Below, piece by piece: positions 1 to 7,727 of a stretch of DNA of 45,763 nt (position 1 is the stretch's first letter; each line of letters opens with the position of its first letter). Below the pieces are notes generated by a model. That model was not told the origin of the DNA, did no database searches, and saw only the letters and a list, made by a program, of their open reading frames with translations. Both the position numbers and the translations under genes were made by a program. This DNA is from Thermodesulfovibrionia bacterium (GTDB taxonomy: Bacteria > Nitrospirota > Thermodesulfovibrionia > UBA6902): positions 1-45,763 of the forward strand of contig JAGVGM010000117.1 in assembly GCA_020057065.1 (NCBI GenBank), written 5' to 3'.

Positions 1-1
1 C

Positions 2-1003
2 AAGACCACGCTGAGCCAAAAGATAAAATCCGAGTTTTCCAGCGATATAAAGCTCATATGGATGGCTGTGCCCCCGGATAATGATACAGATCTTTTCCTT
101 TTTATTGCACAGGAGCTTGGACTTAAACCATCGACATTTGAAAAGGTATTTGTTATCAGGGATATCAAGGATGCTCTTTTAAAGATCAACTCAGAAGGAA
201 GCAAATGTCTGTTGATAATAGATGAATCACATCTGATGTCTGAAGATACTATTAACGGCATTCGTTTGCTGAACAATCTTGAGGAAGGTTCTACTAAACT
301 CATTCAGGTCTTTCTGCTAGGGCAAGATGAGTTTATGAAAACAATTAACAAACCGGAGATGGAGCCCTTCAAACAGCGTATTGCAACGCTCGAAATTATC
401 GGAAAAATGAATGCCGAAAGGAGACGTCATTATATCTCGCATCGTATCCATGTGGCAGGAGGTGATCCTTCCATATTCTCCGATACTGGTTGGGAAGCAT
501 TAGATTTAGCCTTTGGCTCTCAAGGCATTCCCCGTCTGATAAATTCATTATGTGACAAATCCCTTAACGAGGCATTTGAAAGAGGAAAGACAGCGGTAGA
601 CGTATATGATGTCTATGAAGCTGCCCAGGGATTGGGATTAGGTAAAGATATATTTCATTATATAGTTGCACTAAAGAATAAAGAAAGAAAACAGCAGGCT
701 GAATCTGATGTGGAAAATGTTACCAGTAAAGTACGAGAAGTGCCTGAAAAAGAGCCAGTACATTTGTTTAGCAATAAATCATATGAGACAAACAGGAAAA
801 TACAGGTAGATACTGCTCAACCGGCCCGGAAGAATTACAGAACCAGATATTTAGAATCTGAGATAGCTCAAAGAATACTAAAAAAACCTGTCCTGCTTTT
901 CTTCATATCTGTAGCAGTTCTGATCTTAAGTGTTTTTTTCTATTGTGAAAGATCCGGCTCCACCGATTTTATTTCCTGCCTCATCGATTTAATTGGCTTT
1001 TAA
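2..1003 (+). CDS. ExeA-like AAA ATPase with C-terminal membrane anchor (5' end outside window)
   Basis: The reading frame is open from base 2, which encodes Lys-Thr-Thr, the end of a Walker A motif, so the gene starts upstream of the window. The visible 333 residues contain a Walker B segment (CLLIIDESH, near base 220) and the ExeA/AAA_22-type layout, including the 'GIPRLINSLCDKSL' region. A hydrophobic stretch (LLFFISVAVLILSVFFY, bases about 890-945) near the C-terminus suggests one membrane anchor. ExeA-type ATPases work with envelope secretion or polysaccharide export machines, and a subfamily belongs to PEP-CTERM/exosortase loci. The 7TM kinase downstream agrees with that setting, but no exosortase gene is visible here. 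The family call is firm; the subfamily is inference. Confidence 0.8.
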   Translation, partial: KTTLSQKIKSEFSSDIKLIWMAVPPDNDTDLFLFIAQELGLKPSTFEKVFVIRDIKDALLKINSEGSKCLLIIDESHLMSEDTINGIRLLNNLEEGSTKLIQVFLLGQDEFMKTINKPEMEPFKQRIATLEIIGKMNAERRRHYISHRIHVAGGDPSIFSDTGWEALDLAFGSQGIPRLINSLCDKSLNEAFERGKTAVDVYDVYEAAQGLGLGKDIFHYIVALKNKERKQQAESDVENVTSKVREVPEKEPVHLFSNKSYETNRKIQVDTAQPARKNYRTRYLESEIAQRILKKPVLLFFISVAVLILSVFFYCERSGSTDFISCLIDLIGF

Positions 1004-1067
1004 CTCGGTTAATTTATGGCGAACTCCGTTTTAAGAGCAAGAATAGACATTTTGATGGAGGTTAAAA

Positions 1068-1319
1068 ATGGAGAATAAGAAATTAAAGATTGAAGTCCCT
1101 GAAGAAGTTCTTCAAAAGACGAATAAATGCAATAAAAAATTCAGGTGTCTTTCTGGAGAAGATGCGAATCTTTGCAGAATTATATGTTGTTTCGGTCAAG
1201 ACATTTATTTTGTGAAATGCCTGGGTAACAAGGATTGTCCTTACCTGGAACCTCATAAAAAGACTGAACTATGCACGTGTCCTGTAAGAAATGAAATATA
1301 CCAGCGTTATAAAATATGA
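1068..1319 (+). CDS. Cys-rich small protein of unknown function (83 aa)
   Basis: A short ORF 64 bases after the ATPase gene, with a good ribosome site (GGAGG about 8 bases before the ATG). It has nine or so cysteines, many paired or closely spaced (CC, C-x5-C, C-x-C near the C-terminus), which suggests metal or Fe-S binding. There is no signal peptide or membrane segment. I do not recognise a named family. The strong ribosome site and Cys spacing support a real gene, perhaps cotranscribed with the ATPase. Confidence 0.6.
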   Translation: MENKKLKIEVPEEVLQKTNKCNKKFRCLSGEDANLCRIICCFGQDIYFVKCLGNKDCPYLEPHKKTELCTCPVRNEIYQRYKI

Positions 1320-1350
1320 GAGTGTTAAATTTAAATAGATAGCCGGTTTT

Positions 1351-2307
1351 CTAAGCAATTGCAGTGAAAAACTTTTCGAGGGAGCGTTTGGAGTCCTCAT
1401 TTATTTCAGTGAATTTAATGCCTATTTCATAGTTGTGCGAGCCGGCTGGTGATTGCGTTGAGGACAGCCAGGCGACAGTGCCTGTAAGATGTATCTCTTT
1501 TTTTATTGATGGAAATATCTTTACTATATGAACGCTGTCTGCAGGCAAAGGTCGGTCACTGTTCAGGCGGATTCCGCCGAGGCCTATATCCTTCAGAGTG
1601 ACCATCTCTGATTCGTTTATCTCGACTAAACATGTTCTGTCAATATTAATACGTTTTTGTTTGCGCCTTTCTGTATTTTCATTTAAAGAAGATCGCAATT
1701 TTTCCTGAATGTTTATATTTTTCAGACGCCATTCGAGAACTATCTCTTTAAGGAACATACTAAAATGATCCAGTCCTACAGGTATTGTCTCAGAAGGCAG
1801 GTTGACATATTTGGAAAATTGCTGAAGGTTCTTTTTTATGTTCTGGCCCTTTCCGGTATCGAGCAGCGCCAGACCGGAATAAGATCCCCTGAAGAATTTC
1901 CCGGCTGATTTTTGGTCCAGCCCCATTTCTTTAATACATTTGCGCCATTTATCCAGGAAACCGGGCGTCAGCAGGTAAGCCTTCTCTTTTAAATACCTGT
2001 CAATGATAGTTTTGTTAACGAACATATAAAAACATTGTTCAGGCCTGTTCAGTTTCAAATGGATCTTTTTATCGGGCAAAGTTTTAAAACGTTTGGCGCA
2101 TTCATCTCCTATCAAGGCAATGTATATACACTTTTTCTTGCCGGCTGGTATAAATTTGGCAAGTTCTTTCCTCTTCTGTTTAGAACCGTAGCAAATGGCC
2201 GGAAAGGTGAGCACCTTAACATCTGCAACCCCCCTCCCTTTAATAATAGCAGAAGCCTCGCGTTCATAATTTTCACATATCAATAAGCAAAGGGTATTTT
2301 TAATCAT
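1351..2307 (-). CDS. PilZ-domain protein with DUF1638-like N-terminal region
   Basis: A 318-residue protein on the minus strand. The last ~105 residues form a PilZ domain: the c-di-GMP-binding arginine cluster (ERRKQKRINI) is followed by the second motif region (DIGLGGIRL) and a closing 'YEIGIKF' strand. The first ~200 residues have the feel of DUF1638-type domains (alternating strands, Cys residues, and 'YLLTPGFLDKW' in the middle); this is weaker and from memory. The protein probably senses c-di-GMP in the cytoplasm. It sits convergent to the ExeA-like operon and a few kilobases from an HD-GYP phosphodiesterase, which fits local c-di-GMP control of surface or export functions. The exact target is unknown. 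Confidence 0.75.
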   Translation of the reverse strand: MIKNTLCLLICENYEREASAIIKGRGVADVKVLTFPAICYGSKQKRKELAKFIPAGKKKCIYIALIGDECAKRFKTLPDKKIHLKLNRPEQCFYMFVNKTIIDRYLKEKAYLLTPGFLDKWRKCIKEMGLDQKSAGKFFRGSYSGLALLDTGKGQNIKKNLQQFSKYVNLPSETIPVGLDHFSMFLKEIVLEWRLKNINIQEKLRSSLNENTERRKQKRINIDRTCLVEINESEMVTLKDIGLGGIRLNSDRPLPADSVHIVKIFPSIKKEIHLTGTVAWLSSTQSPAGSHNYEIGIKFTEINEDSKRSLEKFFTAIA

Positions 2308-2342
2308 TGGAAAATATTACTATAAATATGATGTTAATGTAT

Positions 2343-2431
2343 ATATGCTGACTTATTTAAGTGAGAAGTTAAAAGTAAGAAGTGAGAAGTAAAGAAAAAC
2401 TTATACTTCTTACTTAAATAAGTCAGCGTAT
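2343..2431. repeat. Inverted repeat with purine-rich simple-word loop
   Basis: Left arm 2343-2362 and right arm 2412-2431 are complementary over 20 bases with one mismatch. The 49-base loop is made of AGTGAGAAGT/AAAGTAAGAAG words whose complement appears at the loop's right side (ACTTCTTACTT), so the stem can extend. It may end transcription from either side, but it lacks a run of T. It resembles the simple-word insertions elsewhere in the window. Confidence 0.6.
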
Positions 2432-2458
2432 ATCAGCGGCTAACTGCTGTTGAGCCTC

Positions 2459-2488
2459 TTGCAAAAGAACTGTAAATAATTTTACAAT
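2459..2488 (+). promoter_or_regulatory. Candidate sigma-70 promoter for the fabG-led operon
   Basis: TTGCAA at 2459-2464 and TACAAT at 2483-2488 are separated by 18 bases, upstream of fabG. This is the best match to the consensus in the gap. It is not proof of activity. Confidence 0.3.
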
Positions 2489-2562
2489 ATGCAAGATCAA
2501 TCCTGTAATTTATTTTTATAAAACTGAAATCAGTAATAAAGTTACAGGGAGAGAAAATCCTG

Positions 2563-2694
2563 ATGACCGACATAGGGAATCTCCTTAAGGAATTAATTCT
2601 TCATTCTTTTCAAGCCCAAATTATTAATAACTCATCAAGGCTAATAGAAAGATTAAGGCTATTTGTAATTTTAGAACTTTTACAGGTTAGATAA
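2563..2694 (+). CDS. Possible 43-residue small protein upstream of fabG
   Basis: ATG at 2563 follows GGGAGAG by about 9 bases and opens a 43-codon frame that ends 14 bases before fabG. The peptide is rich in Leu/Ile with interspersed Arg/Lys and Asn, and could form an amphipathic helix (ending LRLFVILELLQVR). No family is recognised. It could be a leader peptide, a small protein or chance. Confidence 0.25.
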   Translation: MTDIGNLLKELILHSFQAQIINNSSRLIERLRLFVILELLQVR

Positions 2695-2708
2695 AGAAAT
2701 AAAAGGCA

Positions 2709-3452
2709 ATGATACTTAAGAACAAGACAGTTATTATCAGCGGCGCTGCAAGAGGCATTGGCAGGGCTATCGCTATTGAATTAGCCGGAGAAGGAGCGAA
2801 TATAAGCTTTAATTATTTAAAAAACACTATAAGTGCTATAGACCTTGAAAACGAAATAAAGAATCTGGGAGTTCAGGTCAAATCATTTCAGGCAGATATA
2901 AAAGAGTATAGTGCTGTTAAATCCTGGGTGGATGAGACAAGGGAATTATTCGGAGGTATTGATATTGTAATTAATAATGCGGGAGTTATTAAAGACAGGG
3001 CGCTGGCCCTTATGGAGCCGGGTGACTGGCAGGAAGTGATCAATACAAATCTGGAGGGGACCTTTAACCTTACGAGGGCTGCCATTGTAACACTAATAAA
3101 ACAGAAGAGCGGCGTTATTATTAATATAACATCAATAAGCGGCATTACCGGTATGCCGCGGCAGACTAACTACTCTGCGTCCAAGGCGGGAATAATCGGT
3201 TTTACCAAGGCCCTTGCGAAAGAAGTCTCGTCATACAACATTAGAGTGAATGCAGTTGCCCCGGGTTTTATCGAAACAGATATGCTTAAGGATTTAAAAG
3301 AGGAATACAGAATTCAAATATTAAAACAAATACCTTTAAGCAGGTTGGGCAGACCGTCTGAAGTTGCAAAGACAGTAAAATTTTTGGTGAGCGATGATGC
3401 AAGTTATATTACCGGGCATACGGTAGTTATAGACGGAGGAATGAGTATATAG
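2709..3452 (+). CDS. fabG: 3-oxoacyl-ACP reductase, short-chain dehydrogenase (FabG-like)
   Basis: 247 residues, the usual FabG length. The NAD(P)-binding motif TGxxxGIG appears as SGAARGIG near the N-terminus, NNAG follows at about residue 87, and the catalytic Ser and YxxxK are present (ISGITGMP, then YSASK). The C-terminus has the typical 'TGHTVVIDGGMSI' ending. It should reduce 3-ketoacyl-ACP to the 3-hydroxy form. It leads an operon with a ketosynthase pair, ACP and dehydratase, so it probably serves a dedicated fatty-acid or polyketide pathway. No malonyl-CoA transacylase or enoyl reductase is present, so the local product may keep double bonds. Confidence 0.88.
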   Translation: MILKNKTVIISGAARGIGRAIAIELAGEGANISFNYLKNTISAIDLENEIKNLGVQVKSFQADIKEYSAVKSWVDETRELFGGIDIVINNAGVIKDRALALMEPGDWQEVINTNLEGTFNLTRAAIVTLIKQKSGVIINITSISGITGMPRQTNYSASKAGIIGFTKALAKEVSSYNIRVNAVAPGFIETDMLKDLKEEYRIQILKQIPLSRLGRPSEVAKTVKFLVSDDASYITGHTVVIDGGMSI

Positions 3453-3461
3453 TTAACGGAA

Positions 3462-4694
3462 ATGAATAAGAGACGAATTGTGATAACAGGGGTGGGAGTA
3501 ATCGCACCGAATGGAATCGGGAAGGAAGATTTCTGGTCAGCGTTGAAGGAGGGACGGTCGGGAATTAAACCTGTTACCAGATTTGATACAAGTGCTTTTA
3601 AATGTAAATTGGCAGGTGAAATTAACAATTTCAAACCTGCCCAATTTTTAGGTTCTAAAGGGTTAAGGAGTCTTGACAGAACCTCACGATTATTATGTTC
3701 TGCGGCCAAATTGGCAATAGAAGACTCAGGTTTGTGCATTAATGACAGGAGCACTGACGATATCGGGGTCTGCACTGGGACTACCTTGTCCTCTCTTTGG
3801 AATATCGCGGAATTTGATAGAGAAGTCATAAAAGAGGGACCTCTTTTTACCGATGCCGCTCTTTTCCCGGGAACAGTTATCAATGCCGCTTCAAGCCAGG
3901 TTTCAATTCGCTTCAATATACAGGGTTTTAATACAACCGTTTCTACAGGATATAGTTCAAGTATAGATGCATTAGAATACGCTATAGATTTTATCAGACT
4001 GGGACGGATTAAGGCGGTTTTGGTAGGAGGGGTCGAGAGCCTTTCTTTGGCAAATTTTACCGGATTTTATCGTCTTGGATTTTTTGCCGGGATAAACGGG
4101 GAAGAATTATCATGTCCGTTCGATAAAAGAAGAAACGGCATTATTCTGAGTGAAGGGGCGGCTGTAATAGTGGTCGAAGATGAAGAATATGCCCGTGAAA
4201 GAAGGGCGAGCATTTATGCTGAGATCAAAGATACAGGTAATAGTTTTGATGCTTACAAAATGGGTAAATATAAGCCGGGGGCGGAAGGATTAAAGGAAAG
4301 TATGAAAATGGCGTTAAGTAATTCCGAATTAGACATCAGGGAAATAGATTATATAAGCGCATCGGCAAATTCAGTACCGGAACAGGACAGGCTGGAGACA
4401 AGGGCGATAAAGGATGTATTTGGTAAATATGCTTACAACATCCCTGTTAGTTCCATAAAATCAATGATAGGAGAGAGTTTCAGTGCAGGCGGACTTTTTC
4501 AGATCGCGGCTTCAATTGGCAGTATGGTTAGGGGCTTTATCCCCCCTACGATGAATTACGAGGTAAGAGACGATTTTTGCGACCTGGACTATGTAGCCAA
4601 TAGATCCAGAATAACCAGGATCAATAATGTATTAATTAACAATTACGGGCCGGGTGGAAATAACGCATCGTTAGTTATATCAAAATATCATTAA
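3462..4694 (+). CDS. Ketosynthase-like protein lacking the catalytic triad (chain-length-factor/KS-beta-like)
   Basis: 410 residues with the full FabF fold signature (VITGVGVIAPNGIG at the start; NNYGPGGNNASLVI at the end). All three catalytic positions of condensing enzymes are changed. The active-site Cys region reads TVSTGYSSSIDAL (Tyr instead of Cys), the HGTGT motif is replaced by SANSV, and KSMxGH reads KSMIGE. In type II polyketide systems such dead partners pair with an active ketosynthase and set chain length. The intact ketosynthase is encoded 0.7 kb downstream in the same operon. I infer a KS-alpha/KS-beta heterodimer; the reading frame is clean, so decay into a pseudogene is unlikely. 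Confidence 0.85.
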   Translation: MNKRRIVITGVGVIAPNGIGKEDFWSALKEGRSGIKPVTRFDTSAFKCKLAGEINNFKPAQFLGSKGLRSLDRTSRLLCSAAKLAIEDSGLCINDRSTDDIGVCTGTTLSSLWNIAEFDREVIKEGPLFTDAALFPGTVINAASSQVSIRFNIQGFNTTVSTGYSSSIDALEYAIDFIRLGRIKAVLVGGVESLSLANFTGFYRLGFFAGINGEELSCPFDKRRNGIILSEGAAVIVVEDEEYARERRASIYAEIKDTGNSFDAYKMGKYKPGAEGLKESMKMALSNSELDIREIDYISASANSVPEQDRLETRAIKDVFGKYAYNIPVSSIKSMIGESFSAGGLFQIAASIGSMVRGFIPPTMNYEVRDDFCDLDYVANRSRITRINNVLINNYGPGGNNASLVISKYH

Positions 4695-4717
4695 AAAAGG
4701 AGAGTTGACATCAAGTT

Positions 4718-4966
4718 ATGGCAGACAAATTAGTAGAAGAATTAAAGCAATTGGTCTCGGACATTACAGAAGTTCCGGTAGAGGAACTTGATACTGATGC
4801 AGACTTTTTTAAAGACCTGAATATAGATTCTTTAAAGGCGATCGAGATTGTAGCTGCATTTGAGAAGAAATACAGGGTCATTATACCTGAACAGGATATC
4901 CCCAAGATAAGGAATATAAGGAAAATAATTGAATATACGAAATCCATTAAAAAGACCGGCGCATGA
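4718..4966 (+). CDS. Acyl carrier protein
   Basis: 82 residues, acidic, with the phosphopantetheine attachment serine in NIDSLK (about residue 37) and the usual four-helix ACP pattern (EELDTDADFFKDL before the Ser). It carries the growing chain between the enzymes of this operon. The stop overlaps the start of the dehydratase gene by four bases (ATGA). GGAG lies about 17 bases upstream of the ATG, farther than usual, so translation may depend on coupling. Confidence 0.93.
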   Translation: MADKLVEELKQLVSDITEVPVEELDTDADFFKDLNIDSLKAIEIVAAFEKKYRVIIPEQDIPKIRNIRKIIEYTKSIKKTGA

Positions 4967-5400
4967 TCTGGGATAAGGAAAAAATTAAATCTGTTTTGCC
5001 CCAGAGAGAACCTTTTCTCTTTATTGACGAAGTAATTGAAATTGACGGCACAAAGAAGGTCGTGGCAGTCAAGAATATAAAGAATGATGAAGGCTTTTTT
5101 GCAGGACATTTCCCGGGCAGACCTGTGATGCCGGGCGTTTTAATAATAGAAGCTATGGCACAGGCTTCTATCATTCTTTATTATGTATGCAAACCCGAGA
5201 TAGCTGCAACCAACCCCGGTTATTATTTGGGAAAGGTTAAGTCGGAATTTTACATGCCGGTATTGCCTGGCAATAGGCTTGTTTTAGAAATAAATAATGT
5301 AAAGATCGTAGATAATGCCGGGATTGTTGATGCCGTAGCCCGGGTCGGCGATAGGATTGTCGCAAAAGCAAACCTGGTCTTTGGGGTGAAGAAAGGATGA
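4963..5400 (+). CDS. fabZ: 3-hydroxyacyl-ACP dehydratase (FabZ-like hotdog protein)
   Basis: 145 residues, normal FabZ length. The catalytic motif GHFPGRPVMPGVLIIEAMAQ is intact, with the His and the downstream Glu. The N-terminus (LPQREPFLFIDEVIEID) is also typical. It removes water from 3-hydroxyacyl-ACP. The start and stop each overlap the neighbouring genes by four bases, which indicates tight translational coupling within the operon. It is probably a pathway-specific copy rather than the housekeeping fabZ, because lpxA/lpxD neighbours are absent. Confidence 0.9.
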   Translation: MIWDKEKIKSVLPQREPFLFIDEVIEIDGTKKVVAVKNIKNDEGFFAGHFPGRPVMPGVLIIEAMAQASIILYYVCKPEIAATNPGYYLGKVKSEFYMPVLPGNRLVLEINNVKIVDNAGIVDAVARVGDRIVAKANLVFGVKKG

Positions 5401-6614
5401 ACGAACGGCGTGTCGTTGTTACCGGTCTCGGAGTAGTTTCATCTGTAGGAATTGGAAAAGATGAATTTTGGAAATCTATTATAAGTGGTAAATCAGGCAT
5501 AAGCAAAGTCGATTCATTTGACACTAATGAATTCAGGTGTCATTATGCCGGAGAAATTAATAATTTCGACCCTCAGGATTTTATCCCCAGAAGGAAAGTT
5601 CAATTTCTGGGACGCACTTCTCAGTTGGCTATAGCTGCTACTTCTTTGGCTTTGAAAGATGCAAGACTTCCCGTAAAAGATATAAGCAATAAAAGAACCG
5701 GGGTTTTTATCGGAACTACAATGGGTGAAAGGCCTTTAGAGGAATCAATTAATGAGTGGGTTATTAAAGGAGCCGATAAGATAAGCAAGACAAAAATACT
5801 ACAGTCTTCCGCAAACAATATATCTGCTAATATTTCCATTTATTTTAAATTTCATGGACCAAACTATATGATCCCTACAGCCTGTGCAGCCGGGAACTAT
5901 GCCATAGGTTACGGATTTGACTTAGTAAGGAAGGGAGATTTAGATTGTGCTGTTGTAGGTGGCGCTGACGCATTCTCTAAAGTTGCATTCAGCGGTTTTC
6001 ATCGCATATATGCTATGGCGCCTGAGAAATGTCAACCGTTTGATAAAAACAGGAAGGGAATGATGGTAGGCGAAGGGGCCGGGATTCTTTTTCTTGAGAC
6101 GATAGAGTCTGCTTTGCGAAGAGACGCAACGATCTATGCAGAGATCGGAGGCTATGGGCTGAGTTGTGACGCCTACCATATGACAGCTTCCGATCCCGAT
6201 GGTATTGAAAAAGTGATGATGAAAGCGCTGAAAGATGCACAAATACAAAAAGAAGAAGTTGATTATATAAGCGCTCATGGAACAGGTACCTCAGGTAACG
6301 ATAAGAACGAGTGCGCCGCAATTAAAAAAGTGTTTAAAGAGAAATATAAAACAATATCTGTCAGTTCCATTAAATCAATGCTGGGACATCCGATGGGCGC
6401 TGGGTCTGCAATTGAGGCATTGGCCTGTTGTCTTACGGTAAAAGAAAATATCATTCCTCCTACAATAAATTATGAGACGCCGGATCCTAATTGCGATATC
6501 GATTGCGTTCCAAACAAAGCAAAAATAAAGAGAGTAAGAGTTGCCTTAAATAACGGTTTTGCATTTGGCGGAAACAATTCATGTCTTGTTATTAGAAAAT
6601 ATCATGAAACATAA
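5397..6614 (+). CDS. Beta-ketoacyl-ACP synthase II-like (catalytically intact KS-alpha)
   Basis: 405 residues. The active-site Cys is present (PTACAAGNYAIGY), as are both His motifs (SAHGTGTSGND and KSMLGHPMGAG) and the GFxFGGNN C-terminus. It should condense acyl-ACP with malonyl-ACP. Its closest local relative is the triad-less homologue at 3462-4694, with which it probably forms a heterodimer. It starts within an ATGA overlap with the dehydratase, and its last bases overlap the reductase gene. Confidence 0.9.
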   Translation: MNERRVVVTGLGVVSSVGIGKDEFWKSIISGKSGISKVDSFDTNEFRCHYAGEINNFDPQDFIPRRKVQFLGRTSQLAIAATSLALKDARLPVKDISNKRTGVFIGTTMGERPLEESINEWVIKGADKISKTKILQSSANNISANISIYFKFHGPNYMIPTACAAGNYAIGYGFDLVRKGDLDCAVVGGADAFSKVAFSGFHRIYAMAPEKCQPFDKNRKGMMVGEGAGILFLETIESALRRDATIYAEIGGYGLSCDAYHMTASDPDGIEKVMMKALKDAQIQKEEVDYISAHGTGTSGNDKNECAAIKKVFKEKYKTISVSSIKSMLGHPMGAGSAIEALACCLTVKENIIPPTINYETPDPNCDIDCVPNKAKIKRVRVALNNGFAFGGNNSCLVIRKYHET

Positions 6615-7707
6615 TAAGAAAAAAGTGTTTCTCACTGGAGCAACAGGATTAGTCGGGTCTTATTTGTTGAAGATATTACTTCAGGAAGGCCATAAAGTTT
6701 ATGTATTAGCAAGGAGTAAAGATAACAAGGATGCGAGAACCAGGGTGACAGAAGTATTAAAATTCTGGGATAAAAACGTTCTATCCAGAAAAGCCCGTAA
6801 CTTAGTAGTACTTGATGGGGATATAACAAAAAAGAATTTAGGATTAGATAAACAAAAAACAGATCTACTAATAAATGAAGTGGAAGAGATTTATCACTGT
6901 GCTGCTATAACTAATTATAACTGGAAGTTTAAAGACATAAGAAAGGTCAATGTATTAGGGACTAAAAGAATTCTTGATTTTGCAATGCAGTGTAGAAAAG
7001 AACGTGAATTTAAAAAAGTTAATTATGTAAGCTCTGCTTACATCTGCGGAAATTATACTGGAATATTTAGAGAAGATGATTTATACGTTGGTCAACAATT
7101 TAATACCTCATATGAACAGAGTAAATTTGAGGCGGAAAAACTCATTCATATTTATAGAAATCGAGGTCTATGGGTAGATATATTCAGACCTTCAATAGTG
7201 ATAGGCGAATCTCAAACCGGGAATATACCAGTAATTAAACAACATTTTTATCAGGTGCTCCGAATTTGGACCTTAGGGATATTTGATTATTTTCCGGGGA
7301 AAGATTATTTTGCTAATATGGTACCCATAGATGAATTATCCAGGAGTATTATTATAATATCTTCTAATATCTCTGTTAAAAATCGTAATTATCATCTTTT
7401 CAGTTCTCAAAAAATTTCTTTAAATAAGGTTTTTAATATTTTCACGAAACTCTTTGGAGTTAAGAAAACAAAGACAGTATTTTTAAAACAAATTCCCAAG
7501 ATAGATTTTACTCCTGCTCAGGCATTAATCATAAAAAATCTTTTACATACTTTCAACGGGTATGCACAACTGAATTCTGAAATGACCGAGAAAATATTAG
7601 GAAAGTATGGTTTTACATTCTCTAAAATTGATGAAAAGTTGTTTTATAAGACATTTAAATATTTAAGAGATATAAATTATTTTAAAAATAACAAGTTGTT
7701 AAATTAA
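6604..7707 (+). CDS. NAD(P)-binding reductase, thioester-reductase/male-sterility type SDR
   Basis: 367 residues from ATG 6604, which overlaps the end of the ketosynthase gene; a longer TTG-started frame from 6559 is unlikely because the conserved motif begins right after 6604. The N-terminus has TGATGLVGSYLL (GxxGxxG). The middle has 'YHCAAITNYNW' and an active-site-like 'SSAY...YEQSKFEAE' (YxxxK), followed by 'IFRPSIVIGES', typical of extended SDRs that reduce carrier-bound acyl thioesters. I infer that it releases the operon's product as an aldehyde or alcohol. The substrate is not certain. Codon use is more AT-rich than its upstream neighbours. Confidence 0.72.
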   Translation: MKHNKKKVFLTGATGLVGSYLLKILLQEGHKVYVLARSKDNKDARTRVTEVLKFWDKNVLSRKARNLVVLDGDITKKNLGLDKQKTDLLINEVEEIYHCAAITNYNWKFKDIRKVNVLGTKRILDFAMQCRKEREFKKVNYVSSAYICGNYTGIFREDDLYVGQQFNTSYEQSKFEAEKLIHIYRNRGLWVDIFRPSIVIGESQTGNIPVIKQHFYQVLRIWTLGIFDYFPGKDYFANMVPIDELSRSIIIISSNISVKNRNYHLFSSQKISLNKVFNIFTKLFGVKKTKTVFLKQIPKIDFTPAQALIIKNLLHTFNGYAQLNSEMTEKILGKYGFTFSKIDEKLFYKTFKYLRDINYFKNNKLLN

Positions 7708-7727
7708 GATACTGAGAAAATGATAGG

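Larger units (their letters stand above)
2308..2708. other. 401-base intergenic region with stem-loop, promoter-like site and a possible short ORF
   Basis: The gap lies between the divergent PilZ gene and fabG. It holds a 20-base inverted repeat (2343-2362 and 2412-2431, one mismatch) enclosing AGTGAGAAGT-type simple words. A candidate sigma-70 promoter (2459-2488) and a possible 43-codon ORF (2563-2694) also lie here. Nothing else is recognisable. Confidence 0.5.

Noticed and set aside
3404-3916. Minus-strand open frame opposite fabG and the first ketosynthase
   Set aside because: It is a shadow of genes with clear family motifs and has no motif of its own.
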